NCBI GenBank assembly: GCA_947466075.1
Contig: CANIBP010000003.1
Coordinates: 62,001 to 126,000, forward strand
Source: Verrucomicrobiaceae bacterium
Lineage (GTDB): Bacteria > Verrucomicrobiota > Verrucomicrobiia > Verrucomicrobiales > Verrucomicrobiaceae
DNA length: 64,000 bases
Direction: 5' to 3'
Under the pieces are notes generated by a model that did not search any database, was not told where the DNA came from, and worked only from the letters and a program-made list of their open reading frames with translations. Shown piece after piece: positions 25,736 to 34,595 of this stretch. Each line of letters begins with the position of its first letter. The stretch's first letter is position 1. A program made the translations under genes and the position numbers.

Positions 25736-27055
25736 ATGAACACTTCCCGTCGCAAATTTCTCCGCGGCACCGGCATCGCACTTGGCCTGCCTTGGTTTGA
25801 ATCCATCTGCTCATTCGGTGCTGAATCGCTGAAGAAGAATGAAGCGCCGCGTCGTCTCGCGGTGTGTTTCACCGGCAACGGCGTGAATCCGCATCACTGG
25901 GGCGCAACGCAGGGCCCTGGCGGCATGGAGTTCATGAAATCGCTCTCGCCCTTGGAGCCGCTGAAAAAACACGTCAGCGTTTTCAAAGGCCTGTGGAATC
26001 CCACGACCATCGAAGGCGAAGGCGGTCATTATCCAAAGATGAACGTGCTTTGCGGTCTCAAGGTGAAGAAGACCACGACCGATGTCGAAGTCGGCACCAC
26101 GATGGATCAGCTCATCGCCGCGCAGACCGGCAAGTTCACGCCCGTGCCGAGCATTGTGTTAGGCACCGAGCGCCCCAGCTACAGTACCGACTCCGGCTTC
26201 ACCTCGATCTACTCCGCGTACATCTCGTGGAGCACGCCAACGACGCCCGCGCCGAAGGAAATCTTCCCGCAGCAGGCCTTCGACCAGCTCTTCGACGACG
26301 GCAGTCGCCGCAAGCGCGACAAGAGCATTCTCGACCTCGTGCTCGATGACGCGAACGGTCTCAAACCCAAGCTCAGCCAGCGCGACAAGCAGAAGCTCGA
26401 CGAATACCTCACCTCCGTGCGCGAGATCGAGCAGCGTGTCGAGCTTGCCGAAAAAATCAGCCAGGCCGAAACCAACGGCACCGGCTGGCAGCCCACCGTG
26501 AAAGTGCCCACGCTCAAACGCCCCGGCCCCGGCATTCCCGCCAGCAGCGAGGAGCACCTGCGCCTCATGTTCAACATCCTGGTGCTCGCCTTCCAGATGG
26601 ATCGCACTCGCGTCGCCACGTTCATGATGAACAATGACCTCTCCAACATGCGCTTCCCCAGCCTCGACGGCATCAGCGGCGGCATCCACGAACTGTCACA
26701 TCACGCCAATGACGAGCATCGCCTCGACATGTACCAGCGTGTGAATCAGCATCAGGTCAAACTGTGGGGCGAAGCCCTCGCCAAAATGCAGGCCACCAAT
26801 GAAGGCGAACGAACCCTCCTCGAAAACAGCATGATCATGCTCACCAGCAGCCTCTTCGACGGCAATGCGCATGACTCCCGAGAACTCCCCGTAGTCCTCG
26901 CCGGCGGCGGTGGCGGCACCATTCAAGGCGGCCGCTTCCACGACCACAGCGCCGACCCGAATCGCAAACTCTGCCGTCTTCACATCGCATTGATGGACCG
27001 CATGGGCCTGCATGTTGGTCATTTCGGCGATGCGGAGAATGCGCTGGCGATTTAG
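25736..27055 (+). CDS. DUF1552 (HXXSHH) protein, Tat-exported
   Basis: This 439-residue protein has a Tat signal (SRRKFLRGTGIALGLPW, residues 4-20). It is the standard partner of DUF1587/DUF1592/DUF1588/DUF1585 cytochromes in PVC bacteria. The name-giving motif HELSHH is at residues 318-323, a probable metal site. Conserved MNNDLSNMRFP precedes it, and AGGGGGTIQGGRFH lies near the end. The reading frame is intact although its cytochrome partner 13 bases upstream contains an amber codon, which argues that decay, if real, is recent. The substrate of the pair is unknown. Confidence 0.9.
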   Translation: MNTSRRKFLRGTGIALGLPWFESICSFGAESLKKNEAPRRLAVCFTGNGVNPHHWGATQGPGGMEFMKSLSPLEPLKKHVSVFKGLWNPTTIEGEGGHYPKMNVLCGLKVKKTTTDVEVGTTMDQLIAAQTGKFTPVPSIVLGTERPSYSTDSGFTSIYSAYISWSTPTTPAPKEIFPQQAFDQLFDDGSRRKRDKSILDLVLDDANGLKPKLSQRDKQKLDEYLTSVREIEQRVELAEKISQAETNGTGWQPTVKVPTLKRPGPGIPASSEEHLRLMFNILVLAFQMDRTRVATFMMNNDLSNMRFPSLDGISGGIHELSHHANDEHRLDMYQRVNQHQVKLWGEALAKMQATNEGERTLLENSMIMLTSSLFDGNAHDSRELPVVLAGGGGGTIQGGRFHDHSADPNRKLCRLHIALMDRMGLHVGHFGDAENALAI

Positions 27056-27092
27056 TCCGTGAGGTGATGCTCATTGGCACCGTAGAGGTGTC

Positions 27093-28100
27093 ATGGTCAT
27101 CACCTCTCTCGACTTCGACAAACCGGGCAAGCAGCAGGGCTTTCTGCAAGTCCCGTATTCCCACAACCTCGGTGGCTGGGCGAACGTGATGATTCCGATC
27201 ACCGTTGTCGCTCGCGGCAAAGGGCCGACGGTACTCGTGCTCGGTGGCAATCACGGTGATGAATATCAGGGCCAGATCGCCATCATGAAGCTCGCTCGTG
27301 AGTTGATGCCCGAAAAGGTCACTGGGCGCATCATTCTCATTCCGTCGCTGAACCTGCCGGCGGCCCGCGCGGCGACGCGCTTGTCACCGCTGGATGGCAT
27401 GAACATGAATCGCGCCTTTCCCGGCGATGCCGAAGGCCCGGTGACGAGCCAAATCGCGCACTACCTGCGCACCGTGTTGTTTCCGATCAGTGATATCGTC
27501 ATCGACATCCACAGCGGAGGTCGCAGCATGGAGTTCGTGCCATGCGCGCACATGCATCTCGTGCCTGATCGTGAGCAGCGCGCCAAGATGTTTGCCGCCA
27601 TGCTCGCCTGGGGCACCGAGTTTTGTTTCATCTACGCGGACATCGCAGGAACAGGCCTGCTGCCTGTGGAAGCGGAGAATCAGGGCAAGCTCGTCATCAC
27701 CACCGAACTCGGTGGCGGCGAGTGCATTCCTGCCAGCGTGCATCGCATCGCGCAAAGTGGTCTGCGCAACGTGCTCGTCCATGTCGGTGCTCTCAAAGGT
27801 CGTGAACAGCCGCGCAAAGCACCTGCGATCATCACGCAGGCCACCAATCGGGAAGACTACATTCTTGCGCCTGAGTCCGGCATCTTTGAAGTCACGGTCG
27901 ATCTCGGCGCGAAGGTCAAAAAAGGCCAGATCGTCGGCTACATTCATCATCTGGAGCGTCCGGATCGAGCGCCGGAGGAAATCGTTGCCGCGAGCAGTGG
28001 TTATCTCATCACCATGCGCGCTCCATGCCTCACGCAGCAGGGCGATTGCGTCGCGGTGATTGCCAGACAAGTTAGCGAGCTCGAGGTCCTCCGCGCATGA
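27093..28100 (+). CDS. M14-like succinylglutamate desuccinylase/aspartoacylase-family deacylase
   Basis: The 335-residue zinc enzyme of the AstE/AspA family most resembles N-alpha-acetyl-diaminobutyrate deacetylase (DoeB)-type proteins. Zinc ligands are His54 and Glu57 in GGNHGDEYQG and His140 in VIDIHSGG. PSLNLPAARAATR and MNMNRAFPG are the substrate-carboxylate segments. The C-terminal 80 residues form a biotinyl-like beta domain (SGIFEVTVDLGAKVKKGQIVGYI). It should remove an acyl group from an amino compound in the cytoplasm. It opens a five-gene operon and its stop overlaps the MFS start by 4 bases, so import and deacylation are probably coupled. Confidence 0.88.
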   Translation: MVITSLDFDKPGKQQGFLQVPYSHNLGGWANVMIPITVVARGKGPTVLVLGGNHGDEYQGQIAIMKLARELMPEKVTGRIILIPSLNLPAARAATRLSPLDGMNMNRAFPGDAEGPVTSQIAHYLRTVLFPISDIVIDIHSGGRSMEFVPCAHMHLVPDREQRAKMFAAMLAWGTEFCFIYADIAGTGLLPVEAENQGKLVITTELGGGECIPASVHRIAQSGLRNVLVHVGALKGREQPRKAPAIITQATNREDYILAPESGIFEVTVDLGAKVKKGQIVGYIHHLERPDRAPEEIVAASSGYLITMRAPCLTQQGDCVAVIARQVSELEVLRA

Positions 28101-29317
28101 GCAAGGCGAAATCAGCCGGCGCGCTCGTCGCCTTCATGTGGTTCGCGTATTTCCTGAACTACTGCGACCGCCAGGCCGTCTTCTCGATGTTTCCGTCGCT
28201 TAAGGCCGATCTGAAGATGACGGATCAGGAACTCGGGCTCGTCGGGGCGATGTTTCTCTGGGTCTATGCCTTCGGCTGCCCGATCTCCGGCTATCTCGGC
28301 GACCGCTTCTCCAAACGCCTGCTCGTCGTGTTCAGCCTCGTCGTGTGGAGCATCGTCACCATCGGCACCGGCCTCCTTGCATCAGGCGCGATGCTTCTCG
28401 TCATGCGTGCGGCCATGGGCGTTTCGGAATCGCTCTACATGTCCAGTGCTGTCGCACTCACCGCCAGTGCCTATCCAGCGGCGCGACGCTCACGAGCCGT
28501 TTCGATGCTCATGACCGGCCAGATCGCAGGAACGGTGGCAGGCAGTTGGTTTGGCGGCTGGATGGCAGATCGCGGCCAGTGGCGTGAGGCGTTCTTCGCG
28601 CTCGGGGCAGTCGGTGTGCTGTATGCGCTGCCTTACTTCGCCTTTCTGCGGCGCGTCGAAGAACCTCAGGCCGACAAGGGATCGACCACCGCAGGCATCA
28701 CCTTCACCGCATTGGCTCGATCACGCACGTTTCTCCTGCTCTGCGTCGTGTTTCCCGTGTTCGTCTTTGGCATCTGGCTGCTCTACGGCTGGCTTCCCGC
28801 CTTCCTGCACGACAAGTTCTCGCTCAATCAAGCCGGCGCCGCTTTCAATGCCACCGTCTTCCTGCAAACGGCCACCTTCATCGGCGTGATCAGCGGCGGC
28901 ATGATTGCTGATGCTCTCTTCAATCGCACCAAAGCCGCGCGCTTCTGGCTCATGGTGACAGGTCTCGCTCTTTCCGCGCCATGCATTCACCTGCTCGGTA
29001 ACAGCGACACGCTTCTCGTTACGCGCATCGCCGCCACCGGCTTCGGTCTCTTCAGCGGCCTTTTCATCGCGAACATCTTCCCCGCCGCCTTCGATGTCGT
29101 CTCCGCCGATGCGCGCGCCACCGCCGTGGGCGTACTTAACTTCTTCGGCGCCATCATGTCTGGCTTCGCGACGCTCTTCGGCGGCATGTGGAAGCAGACG
29201 CTCGGCATCGACCGACTGCTCTCGATGACAGCAATAGCTTATCTTGTTGCAGGTGCCGCCCTGATCATCGGCATCAAGTTCTTGTTCCCACGCGACCTTG
29301 CTCATACTCCCGCCTGA
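28097..29317 (+). CDS. MFS transporter of the deacylase/MlrC/enolase operon
   Basis: This 406-residue, 12-helix major facilitator protein belongs to the organic anion/sugar acid type. The first helix carries FAYFLNYCDRQAVFSMFPSLKADL, a variant of the NYxDR motif of phthalate, galactonate and hexuronate symporters. Loop 2-3 holds the MFS signature GYLGDRFSKR. VMRAAMGVSESLYMSSA and LMTGQIAGTVAGSWFGGW are the TM4-TM5 motifs. It is translationally coupled to the deacylase upstream, and the double esterase follows 2 bases downstream. The substrate is likely the anionic molecule processed by this operon. Confidence 0.9.
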   Translation: MSKAKSAGALVAFMWFAYFLNYCDRQAVFSMFPSLKADLKMTDQELGLVGAMFLWVYAFGCPISGYLGDRFSKRLLVVFSLVVWSIVTIGTGLLASGAMLLVMRAAMGVSESLYMSSAVALTASAYPAARRSRAVSMLMTGQIAGTVAGSWFGGWMADRGQWREAFFALGAVGVLYALPYFAFLRRVEEPQADKGSTTAGITFTALARSRTFLLLCVVFPVFVFGIWLLYGWLPAFLHDKFSLNQAGAAFNATVFLQTATFIGVISGGMIADALFNRTKAARFWLMVTGLALSAPCIHLLGNSDTLLVTRIAATGFGLFSGLFIANIFPAAFDVVSADARATAVGVLNFFGAIMSGFATLFGGMWKQTLGIDRLLSMTAIAYLVAGAALIIGIKFLFPRDLAHTPA

Positions 29318-29319
29318 CC

Positions 29320-31953
29320 ATGAAGCCGTTCTTCTTTTTCACCCTCACGCTGCTGGCTTCGTACGCCGCGCTGTATGCGGAACCGCAGGACGTCGCCTTC
29401 AAGTCCATGCTCGATGGCACCGAGCAGCGTTACGTTGAGTTGCTGCCTGAAGAATTTGAGCCGCTGATGGCTCACGATGTGTTGATTGCGTTCCATGGCC
29501 ACGGCTCAGATCGCTGGCAGTTCATCAAGGACACGCGCGGTGAGTGCAAAGGTGTGCGCGATGTCGCAGCGAAGTATGGTTTGATCTACGTATCGCCGGA
29601 TTATCGTGCGAAGACCTCGTGGATGGGGCCATCTGCTGAAGCGGACGTGGTTCAAATCATTGGCGAACTGAAGAAGCGTCATCATGTGAACCGTGTGTTC
29701 ATCGCCGGTGGTTCCATGGGCGGCACGGCAGTGTTGACGTTTGCGGCGCTGCATCCTGAGCTGGTCGCTGGCGTGTGCAGCCTGAATGGCATCGCGAATC
29801 TGGTGGAGTATGAGAAGTTCCAGGATGCACGCACGGCTTCGTATGGCGGCGCCAAGACGGAGAAGCCGGATGAGTACAAGAAGCGTAGCGCAGAATTCTG
29901 GCCGGAGAAGTTCACGATGCCTGTGGCGTTCACTAGTGGCGGTAAAGACGACATCGTGCCGCCAGCGAGCGTGCTGCGGCTCGCAGAGAAGTTAAAGCAA
30001 GACAAACGCAAGGTGCTGAGCATCCATCGTGAAGCAGGCGGCCACTCGACAACTTACGAGGACACCGTGGAAGCGATGAAGTTTGTGCTGGGTGAAGCTG
30101 GGGCAGTGACGTTTGAGCAGAAAGGTGGTTGGATCGCGCAGTTATTGACTTCTCCAGTGCTGAATCGTCCCAAGGCGGAACGCGAGCGGTTGAACGCCGA
30201 CATTCGCCTATTCTCCGCAGGCGTGGGCCACGCGCTGACTTTTGATACGGCATTTTCACCGGCCGACATCCGGATCATCGAGAGGGCCATCTTGCGCGAC
30301 ACAGAGCGTGCCGTCTCTGAGACTGCCCCATGGACAACCAAGCACGGCAAAGTCATTCGCGGCTTCGTTTCTGTCATCGATAACTCAGTGCAGCCTTTTG
30401 GAGTCATCATCCCGAAGAGCTACGACGGCAAGAAACCGATGCGACTCGATGTGGTGCTGCACGGTAGCTCAAAGCCTGTCGGCATGAGTGAGCTGAAGTT
30501 CATCAGCCGCTTCGATGAAGGCGACGAGGAGAAGGGCAATGCGCCGGACGTGGATTACATCGAGCTGCATCCGCTCGGTCGCGTGGAGAACTGCTATCGC
30601 TGGGCGGGAGAGACGGATGTTTTCGAGGCCATCGAGGCCGTGTGCCGCAACTACAACATCGACCGCGACCGCATCGTGCTGCGCGGCATGTCGATGGGTG
30701 CGTCGGGCACCTGGCATCTCGGCTTGAAGCATCCGGACCGCTTCGTCGCCATCGGGCCGTATTGCGGCTACGTGGACACGCATCGCTTCTCCGAGACGCC
30801 GATCCCCGGCTTCATCAAGGTTGGTCCGCTGCCGCCGCATCAGGAGATCGGTCTGCACATGCTCGACTCCATCGACTATGCCGCGAACGCGAGCATGGTG
30901 CCAGCCATCGCGGCTATTGGTGACAAGGACACATTCTTCCAGGCACATGTCATCATGGGTGAAGTCTTCGCGAAAGAAGGCATTCCGTTCACGAATCTCA
31001 TCTCGCCGGGCACCGGGCATGTCATTGACCCAACGACACACGCCGAGCAGATGCGACGCATCGGCGAAATCGTGGCAAAGGGCATCGACCACGACCCAAA
31101 ACAGATGCGTTTCGTTACCTGGACGCTGAAATACAACCGCTGTCATTGGCTGGAGCTGCTCGCACTCGGCAAGCACTACGAACGCGCCGAGTTTCGCGGG
31201 ACGGTGACCAACAACGGCATCGAAGTTAGCCAGGTGAGCAACATCACGCGTTTCGCCATTCACCGACCTGTTTCCCGAATGCGCATTTCCGGTATTGAGA
31301 TCGCTCTGCCACCGCACAAGACCGATGACGAGCTCGTTTTCAGCAAAACAGGTGATTCGTGGCATTGCGATGGTCCACGCGAGCAAATCACCCTCACAGG
31401 CAAACGTCCCGGCCTGCAAGGCCCCGTCGACGACGCCTTCGCCACGCCCTTCCTCTGCGTGCGCGGCACCGGCAAGCCCTGGAATGCCGAAGTCAACGCC
31501 TGGGCCGCCGCCAGTCTGAAACGCTTCGAATACGAGTGGGCGCGCTACATGCGCGGCGACTTGCCAGTGAAGAACGACACCGAAGTCACCGAGGCCGATG
31601 TGCGCGACAAGCACCTCATCCTCTTCGGCGATCCCGGCAGCAATTCATGGATCGCCAAGGTGCTGCCGAAGCTGCCCGTGGCGTGGACCCGCGATGAAAT
31701 CCGTCTTGGTGACCAATCGCAGTCGGCGGCCAGTCACGCGCCAGCCTTCATCTGCGCCAGCCCGCTTGCCAAAGATCGCTACGTCGTCATCAACAGCGGC
31801 CACACCTTCCACGAAAAGGAGTTCGCGGCGTTCAACTACCTGCTGTTTCCACGCCTCGGCGACTGGGCGGTGATGAAGATCGATGCAGAAGACCCGGTGG
31901 CGGTTGGATATTTTGATGAGTCTTGGATGAAGGCTGGCGTTGTTGCACCGTAG
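29320..31953 (+). CDS. Secreted protein with two alpha/beta-hydrolase (esterase) domains
   Basis: Started at ATG 29320, the chain is 877 residues with a signal peptide (MKPFFFFTLTLLASYAALYA). Domain 1 (about 25-270) has nucleophile Ser132 in GGSMGGTAV, an acid in SGGKDDIVPP and His in GGHSTTYED. Domain 2 (about 330-610) has Ser458 in RGMSMGASGTWHLG, with Asp in IGDKDTFFQ and His in GTGHVID. The C-terminal 260 residues are a beta-rich region of unknown function. Both triads look complete, so two ester or peptide bonds may be cut by one protein. This would release substrate in the periplasm for the coupled MFS importer. Confidence 0.8.
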   Translation: MKPFFFFTLTLLASYAALYAEPQDVAFKSMLDGTEQRYVELLPEEFEPLMAHDVLIAFHGHGSDRWQFIKDTRGECKGVRDVAAKYGLIYVSPDYRAKTSWMGPSAEADVVQIIGELKKRHHVNRVFIAGGSMGGTAVLTFAALHPELVAGVCSLNGIANLVEYEKFQDARTASYGGAKTEKPDEYKKRSAEFWPEKFTMPVAFTSGGKDDIVPPASVLRLAEKLKQDKRKVLSIHREAGGHSTTYEDTVEAMKFVLGEAGAVTFEQKGGWIAQLLTSPVLNRPKAERERLNADIRLFSAGVGHALTFDTAFSPADIRIIERAILRDTERAVSETAPWTTKHGKVIRGFVSVIDNSVQPFGVIIPKSYDGKKPMRLDVVLHGSSKPVGMSELKFISRFDEGDEEKGNAPDVDYIELHPLGRVENCYRWAGETDVFEAIEAVCRNYNIDRDRIVLRGMSMGASGTWHLGLKHPDRFVAIGPYCGYVDTHRFSETPIPGFIKVGPLPPHQEIGLHMLDSIDYAANASMVPAIAAIGDKDTFFQAHVIMGEVFAKEGIPFTNLISPGTGHVIDPTTHAEQMRRIGEIVAKGIDHDPKQMRFVTWTLKYNRCHWLELLALGKHYERAEFRGTVTNNGIEVSQVSNITRFAIHRPVSRMRISGIEIALPPHKTDDELVFSKTGDSWHCDGPREQITLTGKRPGLQGPVDDAFATPFLCVRGTGKPWNAEVNAWAAASLKRFEYEWARYMRGDLPVKNDTEVTEADVRDKHLILFGDPGSNSWIAKVLPKLPVAWTRDEIRLGDQSQSAASHAPAFICASPLAKDRYVVINSGHTFHEKEFAAFNYLLFPRLGDWAVMKIDAEDPVAVGYFDESWMKAGVVAP

Positions 31954-31965
31954 AAAGAGACACCC

Positions 31966-33465
31966 ATGCCCCGAATCCTCATCGCCGAATGCAAACAGGA
32001 AGTCTCCACCTTCAATCCAGTCCTTAGCGGATACGAAGACTTCACACTTCGTCATGGTCAGTCGATTCTCGACTACCATCGCCAAGTGCGCAGTGAGGTG
32101 GGCGGAGCGTTGAGCGTGTTTGATGCGACGCCGGGCGTGGAACTCGTGCCGACGTGCAGCGCTCATTTCATCACATCAGGCGGCACGCTGGCGGATATTG
32201 GGTTTGCGCGCATTGCGGAGGAATTGCTTGGTGCAATCAAAGCTGCGCCGCCAGTGGATGGAGTTTACTTCTCCCTGCATGGTGCGATGGCGACGGAGAG
32301 CGAGGGTGATCCTGAAGGATGGTTGCTGGCGGAGACGCGGAAGATTGTCGGCGAAAAGGTGCCCATCGTGATCTCACTCGACCTGCATGGCATCCTCACG
32401 GACCGAATGCTGGAGCAGAGCGATGCAGCCGTGGCGTTTCACACCTATCCACACGTCGATTTCTTCGGCACCGGCGAGCGTGCGGCAAGATTGCTGCTGC
32501 GCATCGTCGCTGGTGAAGTAAAACCGGTCACAGCAAAGGTGACAGTGCCTGCACTGGTGCGTGGCGATGAGTTGATCACGGCATCGGGCTCGATCCGCCA
32601 TGCTGTGAATGCGGCGAAGGAGATCGAGCAAAGCGCTGGCGGACTCTCGGCGGCGATGATGTGGGGCAATCCGTTTACCGATGTGCCTGCGCTTGCTTCG
32701 AACAGCTTCGTGGTGACGGACAATGATCCTGCAAGAGCCGAGCGCGAGGCGTTGTGCATCGCGAACATGTTTTGGGAGCATCATCAGAAGATGCAGGTGC
32801 CGCTGACGAGTCTGGCTGATGCTGCGCGAATGACGAAGGAGAATCAGTTCGGCACGGTAGTGCTCGTCGATGCCGCAGATGCCACCAGCTCAGGGGCATC
32901 AGGCGACAGCAATGCGATCCTTCTCGCACTGATCGAGATGGGCTATGAAGGTACGGCATTGATTCCCATTGTTGATCCTAGCGCGGTGGAAGAAGCCTTT
33001 ACCGCTGGCGTGGGCAGTGAGGTGAAGACAACAGTCGGCGGAGCGCTGGATGCGAAGCGCTTCACGCCGCTGCCGGTTGAGGGACGAGTTCGGATGTTGT
33101 CAGACGGCTGGTTTCACAGCGAGACGACACGCGAGTTATGGCAGGCTGGACCCACGGCGGTGATTCAGGTTGGCAACATGACGCTGATCCTCACAAGCCG
33201 CGCGGTGAGTCTCTATGATCGAGCGCTGTTCCTGGCACATGGTTGTGATTCGAAGTACTTTGGCGCGGTCGTGGTGAAGTCACCGCACTGCGAGCCGCAC
33301 ATGTTCAAAGAATGGGCCGCACGATACATCGATGTGGATGCGCCGGGCTCCACAAGTGCCAATCTTCGCAGCCTCGGCCACACCAAGTGCGCGCGACCGA
33401 TGTTCCCGCTCGATGCGGATGTGCCATTCAAACCCCAAGCCAAACTTTTCCAACGACACCCATGA
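31966..33465 (+). CDS. M81-family metallopeptidase (MlrC-like)
   Basis: This 499-residue protein of the MlrC family was first known for opening linearised microcystin peptides. The N-terminal DUF1485-type domain shows AECKQEVSTFNP, DGVYFSLHGAMATE and VISLDLHGILTDRM, with HTYPHVDFFGTGERAA carrying conserved His/Asp residues of the metal centre. The C-terminal MlrC domain starts near 300 (GTVVLVDAADATSSGASGDSNA). No signal peptide is present, so it is cytoplasmic. Homologues are spread in bacteria that do not degrade microcystin, so the natural substrate is probably a small peptide or amide. Its stop overlaps the enolase-superfamily start by 4 bases. Confidence 0.9.
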   Translation: MPRILIAECKQEVSTFNPVLSGYEDFTLRHGQSILDYHRQVRSEVGGALSVFDATPGVELVPTCSAHFITSGGTLADIGFARIAEELLGAIKAAPPVDGVYFSLHGAMATESEGDPEGWLLAETRKIVGEKVPIVISLDLHGILTDRMLEQSDAAVAFHTYPHVDFFGTGERAARLLLRIVAGEVKPVTAKVTVPALVRGDELITASGSIRHAVNAAKEIEQSAGGLSAAMMWGNPFTDVPALASNSFVVTDNDPARAEREALCIANMFWEHHQKMQVPLTSLADAARMTKENQFGTVVLVDAADATSSGASGDSNAILLALIEMGYEGTALIPIVDPSAVEEAFTAGVGSEVKTTVGGALDAKRFTPLPVEGRVRMLSDGWFHSETTRELWQAGPTAVIQVGNMTLILTSRAVSLYDRALFLAHGCDSKYFGAVVVKSPHCEPHMFKEWAARYIDVDAPGSTSANLRSLGHTKCARPMFPLDADVPFKPQAKLFQRHP

Positions 33466-34595
33466 AAATCCGAGAAATCCGCTGCGCAGGTTTGCGCGGA
33501 GCCACGCCCGAAGGCGGCTGGAGCAACGAACTCCGGCCTGAAGACTGCGTTCACACGCTCATCGCCGTCCACACCGATGAAGGAGCTGTCGGGCTCGGCA
33601 GTGTGTTCACCAATGACGCGCTCGTTCGCGCTTCGCTAGCCGTGCTGGAGCCGCTTTATCGCGGCGAGAATGCTCTGGAACCCGAACGTGTGAGCGAGAA
33701 GCTCCATCAGAACATGTTCTGGCTCGGTCGCGGTGGTGCCATCACACACACGATCAGCGGCATCGACATCGCATTGTGGGATCTGCTCGGCAAGGCAACG
33801 GGACAGCCTGTGGGGCGCCTCCTCGGTGGTCGTTATCGCGAGCGCGTGCAGCCTTATGCTTCGCTGCTCATGGATGAGCCTGAGAAACTGCGTGATCATC
33901 TGCTCAAGGTGAAAGCGCAGGGATTTCGCGCCTTCAAGATCGGTTGGGGGCCATTCGGTCGTCGCAATGCCGCCACGGACGAAGCCATCGTCAAAGCCGC
34001 GCGTGAAGCCGTGGGGCCGGACAACAAGCTGATGGTCGATGCGGGCGGCAGCGATGCGCATTGGACGAACGGCTACAAGTGGGCGCTCAGCACCGCGAAG
34101 ATGCTCGCTGATTATGATGTGCATTGGTTTGAAGAAGCACTCACACCCGACTCCCTCGAAGACTTCGCAAAGCTCCGCGAGCACTCACCTGTCCAGATTT
34201 CCGGCGGCGAGGTGCTCACACGTCGCCAAGCATTCCAACCCTTCCTGGAAGCCCGCGCCTTCGACATCATTCAGCCCGACGTCACCAAAGTCGGCGGCAT
34301 CAGCGAAGAGCGGCGCATTGCCTGGATGGCGCAGGAGCACGGCGTGCAATTCATTCCACACGGCTGGAACACCGCCGTCGGACTCGCAGCCGATTTGCAC
34401 CTTGCCTCGGCGTTTCCGGGCACGGATTTGGTCGAATATCTGACCGGTTCTCCGTTCATCGACGAGATTACCGTCGGCGGATGGAAGCTGGATGCCGATG
34501 GCATGCTGGCAATTCCGACGAAACCAGGTCTCGGTCTCGAACTGGATCCTGATGCCGTGAAGAAGTATACCGGCGGAGAGAAGCTGCTGGACTGA
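33462..34595 (+). CDS. Enolase-superfamily (mandelate racemase subgroup) enzyme
   Basis: Started at ATG 33462, which overlaps the M81 stop, the protein is 377 residues. The capping domain is followed by a TIM barrel with metal ligands Asp193 (MVDAGGSDAHW), Glu224 (HWFEEAL) and Glu250 (SGGEVL). Bases are Lys159 in FKIGWG (KxG rather than KxK) and His300 in IPHGWNTAVG. The Asp/Glu/Glu plus His pattern belongs to the mandelate racemase subgroup, which contains acid-sugar dehydratases and racemases, not to the dipeptide epimerase group. It likely acts on an alpha-hydroxy acid or a sugar acid as the last encoded step of the operon. Confidence 0.9.
   Translation: MKIREIRCAGLRGATPEGGWSNELRPEDCVHTLIAVHTDEGAVGLGSVFTNDALVRASLAVLEPLYRGENALEPERVSEKLHQNMFWLGRGGAITHTISGIDIALWDLLGKATGQPVGRLLGGRYRERVQPYASLLMDEPEKLRDHLLKVKAQGFRAFKIGWGPFGRRNAATDEAIVKAAREAVGPDNKLMVDAGGSDAHWTNGYKWALSTAKMLADYDVHWFEEALTPDSLEDFAKLREHSPVQISGGEVLTRRQAFQPFLEARAFDIIQPDVTKVGGISEERRIAWMAQEHGVQFIPHGWNTAVGLAADLHLASAFPGTDLVEYLTGSPFIDEITVGGWKLDADGMLAIPTKPGLGLELDPDAVKKYTGGEKLLD

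Noticed and set aside
30469..31614. 381-residue minus-strand frame inside the double-esterase gene
   Set aside because: It is an antisense shadow of conserved hydrolase sequence, with no ribosome site or recognisable motif.
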